DNA of 64,000 bases from NCBI GenBank assembly GCA_902497025.1, contig CABVDJ010000001.1, forward strand, positions 62,001 through 126,000, written 5' to 3'. The DNA comes from an uncultured Collinsella sp. GTDB lineage: Bacteria; Actinomycetota; Coriobacteriia; Coriobacteriales; Coriobacteriaceae. Positions 34,919 through 42,624 of the stretch are shown one piece after another. The stretch's first letter is position 1; every line of letters starts with the position of its first letter. The notes under the pieces are model-generated. The model was not told the DNA's origin and searched no databases. It saw only the letters and a program-made list of their open reading frames with translations. The position numbers and the translations under genes were made by a program.

Positions 34919-35857
34919 ATGGTGCAGAGCGCCAAACATATGAAGAGCAATAACGCTGTGGACAACGGCGGCTCAAGCTCTCAGCCCAAACCTCAACCAA
35001 AGCCCAAGCGCCGCCGCAAGCGGCTGCCGCGCTGGGCCGACCGGCTCATCACCATCGTCATCATCCTTATTGGCGTGGGCCTTATGACCTGGCCGTGGAT
35101 CTTGGACCGGCTCGAGGCCTCGGGCGTGTTCAACCAGATCAGTACCGTGTCCAGCACCGTGGACGCGCTGTCTGCCGAGGAGCGCGAGCGCATCCTGCTC
35201 CAGGCGCGCTCCTTTAACGAGCAGCTGGCGGGCGAGGTCACCGAGCTCCCCGCCGACCAGATCGAGCCCTACGCCCAGCAGCTCATCTTTGACCGCGACC
35301 CCATGATGAGCTGGGTCGAGATCCCCTCCATCGACGTGAGCATGCCTATCTACCATGGCACGAGCGAAGAAGTCCTTATGGCGGGCGTCGGCCATCTGGA
35401 GGGCACGAGCCTGCCGGTGGGCGGCACCTCGACGCATTGCGTGCTCACCGCGCACTCGGGCATGCGCAACCTGAGCATGTTCGACGACATCCATTCGCTG
35501 GAGCCAGGCGACCTGGTGCTGCTGCACACCATGAACAAGACGCTCGCCTACAAGATGGTGGACTCCGAGGTGGTGTTGCCCGAGGAGATGGAGTCGCTGA
35601 CCATCGAGCCCGGCGCCGACAAGGTGACGCTCGTCACCTGCACGCCCTACGGCGTGAACGACCATCGCCTGCTGGTGCATTGTGTGCGCACCAAGTACAA
35701 CAAGAAGGATGTCGACAAGCAAAAGTCGCTGGCCGGCCGCCACTGGGGCAAGCGCGAGTTTGCCGTGCTCATCGTGGTCATAGCCATTGTGCTGTTGCTG
35801 CTGGACATCGTGATCCACGCGGTTCGCAAGCGCCGCAAGACCAAAGTCTCGGCATAA
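34919..35857 (+). CDS. Class C (pilin-polymerising) sortase
   Basis: A 312-residue membrane transpeptidase that joins pilin subunits. A Lys/Pro-rich cytoplasmic N-terminus is followed by a signal-anchor helix (about 41-62), the sortase beta barrel and a C-terminal membrane helix (about 280-300), a layout typical of class C. The catalytic residues are H179 (LTAHSG), C241 (TLVTCTPYG) and R250 (HRLLVH context). The sequence DRDPMMSW before the barrel could be a degenerate lid. It is expected to act on the LPLTG, LPLSG and MPSTG pilins upstream. ATG 34919 follows AGAGGAG. It has a separate transcription unit behind three hairpins. Confidence 0.92.
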   Translation: MVQSAKHMKSNNAVDNGGSSSQPKPQPKPKRRRKRLPRWADRLITIVIILIGVGLMTWPWILDRLEASGVFNQISTVSSTVDALSAEERERILLQARSFNEQLAGEVTELPADQIEPYAQQLIFDRDPMMSWVEIPSIDVSMPIYHGTSEEVLMAGVGHLEGTSLPVGGTSTHCVLTAHSGMRNLSMFDDIHSLEPGDLVLLHTMNKTLAYKMVDSEVVLPEEMESLTIEPGADKVTLVTCTPYGVNDHRLLVHCVRTKYNKKDVDKQKSLAGRHWGKREFAVLIVVIAIVLLLLDIVIHAVRKRRKTKVSA

Positions 35858-35870
35858 GACATTCTCCAGA

Positions 35871-35905
35871 ACCACCACAATGGGGACAGGCACCTTTGTG
35901 GTGGT
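35871..35905. repeat. GGGACAG-core hairpin repeat after the sortase
   Basis: ACCACCACAATGG pairs with CCTTTGTGGTGGT (one mismatch) around GGACAGGCA. It starts 14 bases after the sortase stop. Confidence 0.6.
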
Positions 35906-35917
35906 CGGGGCTTCTAA

Positions 35918-35978
35918 ACCATCACAACATTCGATGAAAATCGCGATTTTGACGATAAGCGTCGAATGTTGTGATGGT
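35918..35978. repeat. 61-bp palindromic repeat, copy 4
   Basis: ACCATCACAACATTCGA (35918-35934) is inverted at 35962-35978. The loop matches copy 3, so it is in the same orientation as copy 3 and opposite to copies 1 and 2. It follows a GGGACAG hairpin by 12 bases. Confidence 0.75.
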
Positions 35979-36182
35979 CTTCGTTGCGGTCGGGACGGTC
36001 TTCGTTGTGGGCGGCGCGGTTTTCGCTATAAACGGTGCGGTTTCGCTGCAGAACCGCCAGCCCGCCGCCTGCCAGCCCGCCTCCCTCGTTACGTTTTCGC
36101 TGCATTTGGGTAAAGCGCCTGCTCCAAGCGGCGTGGCCTTGTATACTAGAGCGGTTTATCTGTTATGCGGAAGGGAGCGCCT

Positions 36183-36494
36183 ATGGCACTCAGCGAGAAA
36201 GACGTGCGCGGCATCGCCGAGTACGCAAAGATCGCACTGACCGATGACGAGCTCACCCAGATGACGTCCTACATGAACGACGCCGTCCAGATGCTCGAGC
36301 CCGTCCTGCAATATGACTTGCCCGACGTGGAGCCCACGTTCCATCCCATCGGAAGCCTGTCCAACGTGATGGGCGATGACCTGCGCGAGCCCGAGCGCGA
36401 CCTGCCGCTCGACGTAGCGCTCGAAAACGCCGGCAGCGCGCGCGACCGCTACTTCCGCGTGCCGTCCATTTTGGGAGAGGGGGAGAGCGAGTAA
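36183..36494 (+). CDS. gatC: Glutamyl-tRNA(Gln)/aspartyl-tRNA(Asn) amidotransferase subunit C
   Basis: A 103-residue subunit C of the GatCAB amidotransferase, which links GatA and GatB in making Gln-tRNA(Gln) or Asn-tRNA(Asn) from mischarged precursors. The family pattern is seen in VRGIAEYAKIALTDDEL and in the C-terminal ARDRYFRVPSIL. ATG 36183 follows GAAGGGAG and is preferred over ATG 36165. Its stop overlaps the gatA start (TAATG), showing translational coupling. A TATACT -10-like box lies at about 36141-36146. Confidence 0.95.
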   Translation: MALSEKDVRGIAEYAKIALTDDELTQMTSYMNDAVQMLEPVLQYDLPDVEPTFHPIGSLSNVMGDDLREPERDLPLDVALENAGSARDRYFRVPSILGEGESE

Positions 36495-38008
36495 TGGCGC
36501 TAAGCTTCGATTCCCTTACCGCTGCCCAGATCGCCGCGGGCGTTGCCGCCGGCGACTTTACCGCTACCGAGGTGGCCCAGGCCTCCCTTGCCGCCATCGA
36601 GGCGCGCGAGGGTGGGGTCCAAGCATTCCTGCAGGTGGCGCCCGAGCTTGCGCTCGAGGCCGCCGCGCGCGTGGATGCCGACCGTGCCGCAGGCAAGCCG
36701 CTGCCCCCGCTTGCGGGCGTGCCGCTTGCCATCAAGGACAACATGAACCTTGTGGGCACGCGCACCACCTGCGCTTCCCGCATGCTCGAGAACTACCAGA
36801 GCGTCTACACCGCCACCTGCGTCCAGCGCATGCTCGATGCCGGCTGCCTGCCCATGGGCAAGGCTAACATGGACGAGTTTGCCTTTGGCAGCTCTACCGA
36901 GAGCTCTGCCTTCCACCGCACCAACAACCCTTGGGATACCGAGCGCGTGCCCGGCGGTTCCTCGGGCGGCTCCGCTGCCGCCGTCGCTGCGGGCGAGGTC
37001 GCGCTCTCGTTGGGCTCGGATACCGGCGGCTCCATTCGCCAGCCGGCGTCGCTGTGCGGCGTGGTGGGCTTTAAGCCCACGTATGGCGCCGTGAGCCGTT
37101 ACGGCGTGGTCGCCTTTGGCTCGTCGCTCGACCAGGTGGGCCCCTTTGGCCGCACGGTCGAGGATGTCGCGCTGGCCATGAACGCGCTTACCGGCGCGGG
37201 CCATGATCCGTACGACTGCACCAGCCAGGATTGCGCCGTCGACTTTACTGAGCATCTCAACGACAGCATCGAGGGCAAGCGCGTGGGCATCATCCCCGCG
37301 TTTATGGAGGCCGAGGGCCTGACGCCCGAGGTCAAGGCCGCTGTTCAGCGCGCCGCCCAGGAGCTGCAGAACCAGGGCGCCGAGCTGGTCGAGGTCGACC
37401 TGCCGCACCTGGACGCCGCCATCGCCGCCTACTACGTCATCGGCCCGGCCGAGGCGTTCTCCAACCTGGCCCGCTTCGACGGCATTCGCTACGGCTATCA
37501 GGAGGAGGGCTGCGCCAACCTGTCCGACCAGAGCTCGCTGTCGCGCGCCCACGGCTTTGGCGCCGAGGCCAAGCGCCGTCAGATGCTCGGCGCCTACCTG
37601 CTGAGCTCGGGCGTGTACGACAAGTACTACTACGCTGCGCAAAAGGCCCGCACGCTCATCACGCGGGACTACGACGCCGCGTATGCCAAGGTGGACACCA
37701 TTCTCATGCCCGCCTCGCCGCGCACGGCCTTTAAGTTTGGCGAGATCAGCGACCCCACGCAGATGTACCTCTCCGACCTGTACACCATTTCGCTCAACAT
37801 TTGCGGCAACGGTGGTATCTCGGTTCCGCTGGGCCTGGGCGAGGATACTCAGCTGCCCGTTTCTGCCCAGCTGGTGGGTCCGGCGTTTAAGGACCGTCAG
37901 CTGCTCACGTTTGCCCGCGCCCTGGAGCGCGGCTTTGCCGATGCCGCTACGGGTGCGCCCGCGCTTTCCGTCGCGCCCGATTTTGCCGGGAAGGGAGGCG
38001 AGCTGTAA
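36494..38008 (+). CDS. gatA: Glutamyl-tRNA(Gln) amidotransferase subunit A
   Basis: A 504-residue amidase-signature enzyme that releases ammonia from glutamine for the GatB reaction. The Ser-cisSer-Lys triad is in place: Lys in AIKDNM (about residue 79), cis-Ser in GGSSGGSAAAVAAGE and nucleophilic Ser in LGSDTGGSIRQPAS. Usual family length is 480-500. It overlaps gatC upstream and gatB downstream by TAATG junctions. Confidence 0.96.
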   Translation: MALSFDSLTAAQIAAGVAAGDFTATEVAQASLAAIEAREGGVQAFLQVAPELALEAAARVDADRAAGKPLPPLAGVPLAIKDNMNLVGTRTTCASRMLENYQSVYTATCVQRMLDAGCLPMGKANMDEFAFGSSTESSAFHRTNNPWDTERVPGGSSGGSAAAVAAGEVALSLGSDTGGSIRQPASLCGVVGFKPTYGAVSRYGVVAFGSSLDQVGPFGRTVEDVALAMNALTGAGHDPYDCTSQDCAVDFTEHLNDSIEGKRVGIIPAFMEAEGLTPEVKAAVQRAAQELQNQGAELVEVDLPHLDAAIAAYYVIGPAEAFSNLARFDGIRYGYQEEGCANLSDQSSLSRAHGFGAEAKRRQMLGAYLLSSGVYDKYYYAAQKARTLITRDYDAAYAKVDTILMPASPRTAFKFGEISDPTQMYLSDLYTISLNICGNGGISVPLGLGEDTQLPVSAQLVGPAFKDRQLLTFARALERGFADAATGAPALSVAPDFAGKGGEL

Positions 38009-39684
38009 TGAAGGAGCTTTCCGAGGTCCTGCAGGATTGGGAGGCCGTGATCGGCCTGGAGATCCATACCGAGCTCACCGCACTCGACACCAAGATGTTC
38101 TGCAACTGCAAGCTCAGCCACGATGACGAGCCCAACGCCAACGTGTGCCCGGTGTGCCTGGGCCTGCCCGGCGCCCTGCCGGTGCCCAACAAGCGCGCCA
38201 TCGAGAGCATCGTCAAGGCCGGTCTCGCCACCAACTGCGAGATCCAGCGCCACTCGATGTTCTACCGCAAGCACTACTTCTATCCCGATATGGCCAAGAA
38301 CTTCCAGACCACGCAAGGTCCGGTCGCCTTTGCCATGTACGGTCACCTAGACCTGGACGTGACCGGTCGCGGTGCCGCCGAGCGCCCCGACTGCGCGTTT
38401 GGCGAGGCCGAGGCCCAGAGCCTGGCGAGCGCTTCGGCCAACGCCGAGGGCCTGTCCACGTCCATGACGTCGACCATGCGCGAGGGTAACCAGCGCGCCG
38501 GTCACCTGGCCAGCTACGATGCGTCCAACCTGCAGATGCCCGAGCGCCGCGAGGACGGTTCCTACACGGTACCCATCCGCATTCTTCGTATCCACATGGA
38601 GGAGGACGCCGCCAAGATGGTCCACGTGGGCGGCGCCGAGGGCCGCATTACCGCCGCGGCTGAGTCGCTCGTCGACTACAACCGCTGCGGCACGCCTTTG
38701 ATTGAGCTCGTGACTGAGCCCGATCTGCGCACGCCTGAGGAGGCTCGCCTGTTTATGGAGAAGCTCCGTCGCATCTTTGTGACGCTGGGCATTTCGGACT
38801 GCTCCATGGAGAAGGGTTCCATGCGCTGCGACGGCAACGTGTCGCTGCGCCGCCGCGGCGAGACCAAGCTGGGTACCAAGACCGAGCTCAAGAACCTCAA
38901 CTCATTTAAGAGCCTGCACGATGGCCTTGCCTACGAGATCTGCCGCCAGGCCGAGGTGCTCGAGGAGGGCGGCATCATCTATCAGGAGACCCGCCACTGG
39001 GAGCCCAGCCGCAAGCGCACCGTGGTTATGCGTGTGAAGGAGACGGCCGACGACTATCGCCTGTTCCCCGATCCCGACTTGGCGCCGTTCGATCTGGATG
39101 ACGAGTTCGTCAACCGCTGCCGTAGCGAGATTCCCGAGCTGCCCGATGCCAAGCGCGCCCGTTTTGAGGCCGACTTTGGAATTAAGGCGGCCGATGCCGA
39201 GCAGATTGCCGGCGACCCGGAGTTTGCCGAGTTCTTTGAGGCGGCCGCTGCCGGTATGGCTGGCAAGGAGGCCCAGACGGTCGCAAACCTGCTGGTCAAC
39301 GAGATGATCGCCTACCTTAAGGGCGCGGGTGTGTCACTCGCCGAGTCCGGCATCGCGCCGGCTCAAGTGGCGGCGCTGGCCAAGCTGCTGGCGACCGATG
39401 CCATCAGCTCCAACCAGGCGCACGAGGTCTTTGAAGCCATGGCCCAGACCGGCGACGACCCCAACAAGATCGTCGACGAGCGCGGCATGCGTCAGGTGAG
39501 CGATGCCGGCGCGCTGCAGCCGATTGTGGACGAGGTGCTGGCAAACTGTGCCGATCAGGCGCAGCAGTATCGCGACGGCAACCAGAAGGTCATCGGCTTT
39601 TTGGTGGGCCAGTGCATGAAGGCGAGCCGCGGCAAGGGTAATCCGAAGCTCTTCAACGAGTTGCTGAGAACGTCGCTCTCGTAA
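38008..39684 (+). CDS. gatB: Aspartyl/glutamyl-tRNA amidotransferase subunit B
   Basis: A 558-residue subunit that phosphorylates and amidates the mischarged aminoacyl-tRNA. The catalytic cradle is recognisable by EAVIGLEIHTEL near the N-terminus and metal-site segments such as CNCKLSHDDEPN and CPVCLGLPG. The C-terminal helical and YqeY-like tail (residues about 400-558) binds tRNA. It is somewhat longer than the usual 475-500 residues, mainly through a longer central region. A nested inverted-repeat element begins five bases after its stop. Confidence 0.95.
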   Translation: MKELSEVLQDWEAVIGLEIHTELTALDTKMFCNCKLSHDDEPNANVCPVCLGLPGALPVPNKRAIESIVKAGLATNCEIQRHSMFYRKHYFYPDMAKNFQTTQGPVAFAMYGHLDLDVTGRGAAERPDCAFGEAEAQSLASASANAEGLSTSMTSTMREGNQRAGHLASYDASNLQMPERREDGSYTVPIRILRIHMEEDAAKMVHVGGAEGRITAAAESLVDYNRCGTPLIELVTEPDLRTPEEARLFMEKLRRIFVTLGISDCSMEKGSMRCDGNVSLRRRGETKLGTKTELKNLNSFKSLHDGLAYEICRQAEVLEEGGIIYQETRHWEPSRKRTVVMRVKETADDYRLFPDPDLAPFDLDDEFVNRCRSEIPELPDAKRARFEADFGIKAADAEQIAGDPEFAEFFEAAAAGMAGKEAQTVANLLVNEMIAYLKGAGVSLAESGIAPAQVAALAKLLATDAISSNQAHEVFEAMAQTGDDPNKIVDERGMRQVSDAGALQPIVDEVLANCADQAQQYRDGNQKVIGFLVGQCMKASRGKGNPKLFNELLRTSLS

Positions 39685-39688
39685 ACGG

Positions 39689-39829
39689 GAACCCGGGAGC
39701 CCCGGCAGGGCGGGTGCTTCCTCAAAATTTCGAACAGTCCTGCGCAAGACGAAGGCCACATTAAGTGGCCTTCTTTGCGTGCGGAACTCATTTTGAGCAA
39801 GCACCCGTCCTGCCGGGGCTCCCGGGTTC
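39689..39829. repeat. Nested inverted-repeat 3'-end element, copy A
   Basis: The outer arms 39689-39728 and 39790-39829 pair over about 40 bases with two mismatches and start with a CCGGGAGCCCCGG-type end. Inside is a second hairpin, GAAGGCCAC-ATTAA-GTGGCCTTC (39751-39773), extended by GCGCAA/TTGCGTGC. It shares GAGTTCCGCACG and AGGACTGTTCGA (read on the opposite strand) with copy B, while the stems themselves differ. Confidence 0.75.
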
Positions 39830-39880
39830 TGGCAACGACTCGGCCGTTCGGGTCAGGTGGGGCTGAATGGAATAGAGTGA

Positions 39881-39909
39881 ATGGGCGCGCCGTTGGCGCG
39901 TCCATTTTT
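39881..39909 (+). terminator. Terminator-like hairpin
   Basis: ATGGGCGCGCC pairs with GGCGCGTCCAT around GTT and is followed by five T bases. It probably ends gatCAB read-through. Confidence 0.7.
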
Positions 39910-39915
39910 GTGCGG

Positions 39916-39942
39916 GTGACAAAGGGACTGTCCCTTTGTCAC
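39916..39942. repeat. GGGAC-core hairpin repeat, compact perfect form
   Basis: GTGACAAAGGGAC and GTCCCTTTGTCAC form a perfect 13-pair inverted repeat with a one-base centre. Confidence 0.55.
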
Positions 39943-39982
39943 ATTGCAATAAATATGATGAGAGTGTGGCGAAATGAGCTTA

Positions 39983-40057
39983 AAACTTCCGTAAATGTGA
40001 TAAATGTCACGTTTTACCTAGGGTAAAATGTGGGAAATATCACGTTTACGGAAGTTT
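39983..40057. promoter_or_regulatory. 75-base palindrome upstream of the AAA ATPase
   Basis: The sequence is an imperfect palindrome about 75 bases long. Its outer arms (AAACTTCCGTAAA and TTTACGGAAGTTT), middle arms (GTGATA and TATCAC) and centre (TTTTACCTAGGGTAAAA) all pair. It ends 19 bases before the ATG. It probably is a large operator or a cruciform-forming site controlling the gene. Confidence 0.6.
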
Positions 40058-40076
40058 CTTTGCGGGAGGTTCGGCC

Positions 40077-41441
40077 ATGCAGCGAGATATCATTGCCAAG
40101 CTTAACGCTTGGAAAGCGTCAGAATATCGTAAGCCGCTTATCCTTAAGGGGGCGCGCCAGGTTGGAAAGACGTGGGCGCTTAAGGAGTTCGGCCGAACCT
40201 CGTACATCAATTATGTGTATCTGACGCTCGAGGAGCCGTCACCTGGAGTACAGAGCGAGTACGCTCAGTTTTTCGAAGGTACGCGCGATCCTCGACGGAT
40301 CATCTCAAATCTTTCCCTGGCACTTGGACAGCCTATCGATCCCGGCGAAACGCTGCTTATTATTGATGAGATCCAGGACTGTCCTTCTGCAGTCGGCGCC
40401 CTTAAATACTTCTGTGACGAGGCCCCCGAGTATCACGTCGCATGCGCAGGGTCTTTGTTGGGCGTTCGCTTGTCCCGTGAGACCAGCGCTTTTCCGGTGG
40501 GAAAGGTCGAGTTCATGGAGATGCGCCCCATGAGCTTTTCCGAGTTTCTGAAAGCCGAGGGCGCTGCAAACTACGACGAATACCTTGGCGGCCTGGATCA
40601 GATCGAGACAGTGCCCGATTTCTTCCATGTCCGTCTCGTCGAGCATCTTCGTCGTTATTTTGCATGCGGCGGCATGCCAGAGGCTCTTGGCCGGTGGGTG
40701 GAGACGGGCGATATCGTTCAGGTCGATAAGGTGTTGTCTGATCTCTTGGATTCCTACGAGCGCGATTTTGCCAAGCATGGTGGCCGTGCGCAGTTCGCCA
40801 AGCTTTCACAAATATGGAACTCGATTCCAGCTCAGTTGGCGCGCGAGAACAAAAAGTTCGTTTGGGGTGCGGTACGCGAGGGGGCTCGTGCTCGAGAATA
40901 CGAGGATGCTCTGGAATGGCTTGCCGATGCTGGGCTCATCACGGCGGTTCGCCTTAATGCTGCCGGTGGTGTGCCGCTCTCTGCGTACGATGACCTCAAG
41001 GCATTTAAAGTCTACTGTCTTGATGTCGGCTTGCTGCGCCGCATGGCAAGGCTGGATGCGTCCGCTTTTGCCATCTCGGATGCGCTATTTTCGGAGTTCA
41101 AAGGTTCGTTCGCCGAGAACTATGTGCTTCAGGCATTACTTTCACAGTTAGATGCTACTCCGCGTTATTGGACAAACGAGAAGCCGAAGCACGAAGTCGA
41201 TTTTTTGATTCAAGTCGGAAACGAAATCGTTCCCGTCGAGGTCAAATCGGGAGAGGTCGTTCATTCCAAGAGCCTTAAGTACTATGCCGACAAGCATGCG
41301 GAGACGACTCCATTGAGGGTCCGCTACTCACTTAAGAACCTAAAGCTCGACGACGGGGTGCTCAACATTCCGTTGTATTTGGCTGATCGATCTGTCCCTC
41401 TTATCAAAAAGGCGCTTGATTGTGCACATCTTGACGTTTAG
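40077..41441 (+). CDS. AAA-family ATPase with DUF4143 C-terminal domain
   Basis: A 454-residue protein with a P-loop GARQVGKT (residues 25-32), Walker B LLIIDEIQD (about 93-101) and a C-terminal DUF4143 domain with a nuclease-like core around KHEVDFLIQVGNEIVPVEVKSGE (D, E and K residues in the right order). Such proteins are common, poorly understood accessory ATPases, sometimes linked to defence or mobile DNA. ATG 40077 follows GCGGGAGG. The GC is somewhat lower than that of gatB. It is preceded by a long palindrome and has no partner genes. Confidence 0.85.
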   Translation: MQRDIIAKLNAWKASEYRKPLILKGARQVGKTWALKEFGRTSYINYVYLTLEEPSPGVQSEYAQFFEGTRDPRRIISNLSLALGQPIDPGETLLIIDEIQDCPSAVGALKYFCDEAPEYHVACAGSLLGVRLSRETSAFPVGKVEFMEMRPMSFSEFLKAEGAANYDEYLGGLDQIETVPDFFHVRLVEHLRRYFACGGMPEALGRWVETGDIVQVDKVLSDLLDSYERDFAKHGGRAQFAKLSQIWNSIPAQLARENKKFVWGAVREGARAREYEDALEWLADAGLITAVRLNAAGGVPLSAYDDLKAFKVYCLDVGLLRRMARLDASAFAISDALFSEFKGSFAENYVLQALLSQLDATPRYWTNEKPKHEVDFLIQVGNEIVPVEVKSGEVVHSKSLKYYADKHAETTPLRVRYSLKNLKLDDGVLNIPLYLADRSVPLIKKALDCAHLDV

Positions 41442-41505
41442 ATCCTGGGTGAGCTGACGGGCGGCGGCTAATTAATCGCTCCGTTACGGCCAGGGAGCTT
41501 GGGCC

Positions 41506-42510
41506 TTAGCGATGCTTGCTTCGCCAAGCCGTGGGTGTCATGCCGGTGTATTGTTTGAAGGCTTGGGCGAAGGCGGCCTGCTGAGGGTAGCCTAGACGCT
41601 CTGCCACCTGCGCTATCGTGAGCGCGCCATCGACCAAAAGGTCCTGTGCTCGCTCCATACGGCGTCTGCGAATGTAGGCGCCCAGGGACTCGCCAGTTTG
41701 GGCCTTAAAGGTGGCGCATAGTTTGGAGCGGCTTATGTAGAGCCTCTCGGCCACCTCGTTGATACCCACACGTCTGCCTTTGTCGAGCGCGCGCTCAATC
41801 ATTGCCGTTGCTTCTTCGGCAATGGTTATGCTGACGCGTGTGTCTGCCGCCTGCCGCGCCTGCCTGTGGGCCGCGCGCGAACAGGCGAGCTCCGCGACCA
41901 TGGTTTCCACGATGCCCTGCATATAGACGTGTCCGCCTACGGTGCGGGCGCGGTCCTCGTTAATCCGGCGCAGCGTGTGGCAGATGGCAGACGTCGCTTC
42001 CTCGTGCCATGGCTCGGCAAACGCCTCAAAGATTCCCGCGAACTCGGTGGGATAGCGGTGCTCCAGTTCGTCAAAATATCCAGGTAAAAAGAGCACCGAG
42101 CGCGAGTGATAAAGCTCCCCCGCAAACAGCGGGCTTAATTCCTCGCCACAGCTATCTTGGATAAAGCTGCAAACGGCATTGTTTGGCCACGGTCCATGCA
42201 ATGGCTTGAGGTTTGCGGGCGTTATGCCAGCCTCGGGCATGCATGTAAGTGTGGGCGCGCTGACTTCGCTCACGCAGGCGTATGGCTCGGGTGTGTATTC
42301 GGCCAGGTACATATCGTGCGTCGGGGTGATGAAATGCTCCATGACGATGCAAGCAGGGGAGAGAGGCATGATCCATGCGCGGCCGTGCGCCCGGTCGTTT
42401 GCCACCTCGCCGGTAAAGACGGCGCCCTTGCCGGTAAGCTCCAAGCCAAACTGCTCAAATTGCGGTGCGTAGAGCTCGGTTATGTCGGTCGCTGCCCGCC
42501 GTATTTGCAA
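41506..42510 (-). CDS. AraC-family transcriptional regulator
   Basis: A 334-residue regulator with a C-terminal AraC double helix-turn-helix (about residues 235-334, including GINEVAERLYISRSKLCATFK and AQVAERLGYPQQAAFAQAFKQ). The N-terminal 200 residues are a variable effector domain. The start appears to be TTG 42510, with GGAAAGGG upstream; no ATG fits the frame near it. It is divergent from the ABC exporter at 42625, separated by 114 bases, so it most likely controls that operon, as in siderophore- or drug-exporter loci of the YbtPQ type. Confidence 0.85.
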   Translation of the reverse strand: MQIRRAATDITELYAPQFEQFGLELTGKGAVFTGEVANDRAHGRAWIMPLSPACIVMEHFITPTHDMYLAEYTPEPYACVSEVSAPTLTCMPEAGITPANLKPLHGPWPNNAVCSFIQDSCGEELSPLFAGELYHSRSVLFLPGYFDELEHRYPTEFAGIFEAFAEPWHEEATSAICHTLRRINEDRARTVGGHVYMQGIVETMVAELACSRAAHRQARQAADTRVSITIAEEATAMIERALDKGRRVGINEVAERLYISRSKLCATFKAQTGESLGAYIRRRRMERAQDLLVDGALTIAQVAERLGYPQQAAFAQAFKQYTGMTPTAWRSKHR

Positions 42511-42624
42511 AAGCGTCCCTTTCCTTTGCAGAAACGTCCACGCCTGGCTTGATTGTGAGCCATGGCTAACACATCAATGATAAGTTGAATACGGTTAACT
42601 CTCAAGCCGTTAGAAAGGAACCTC

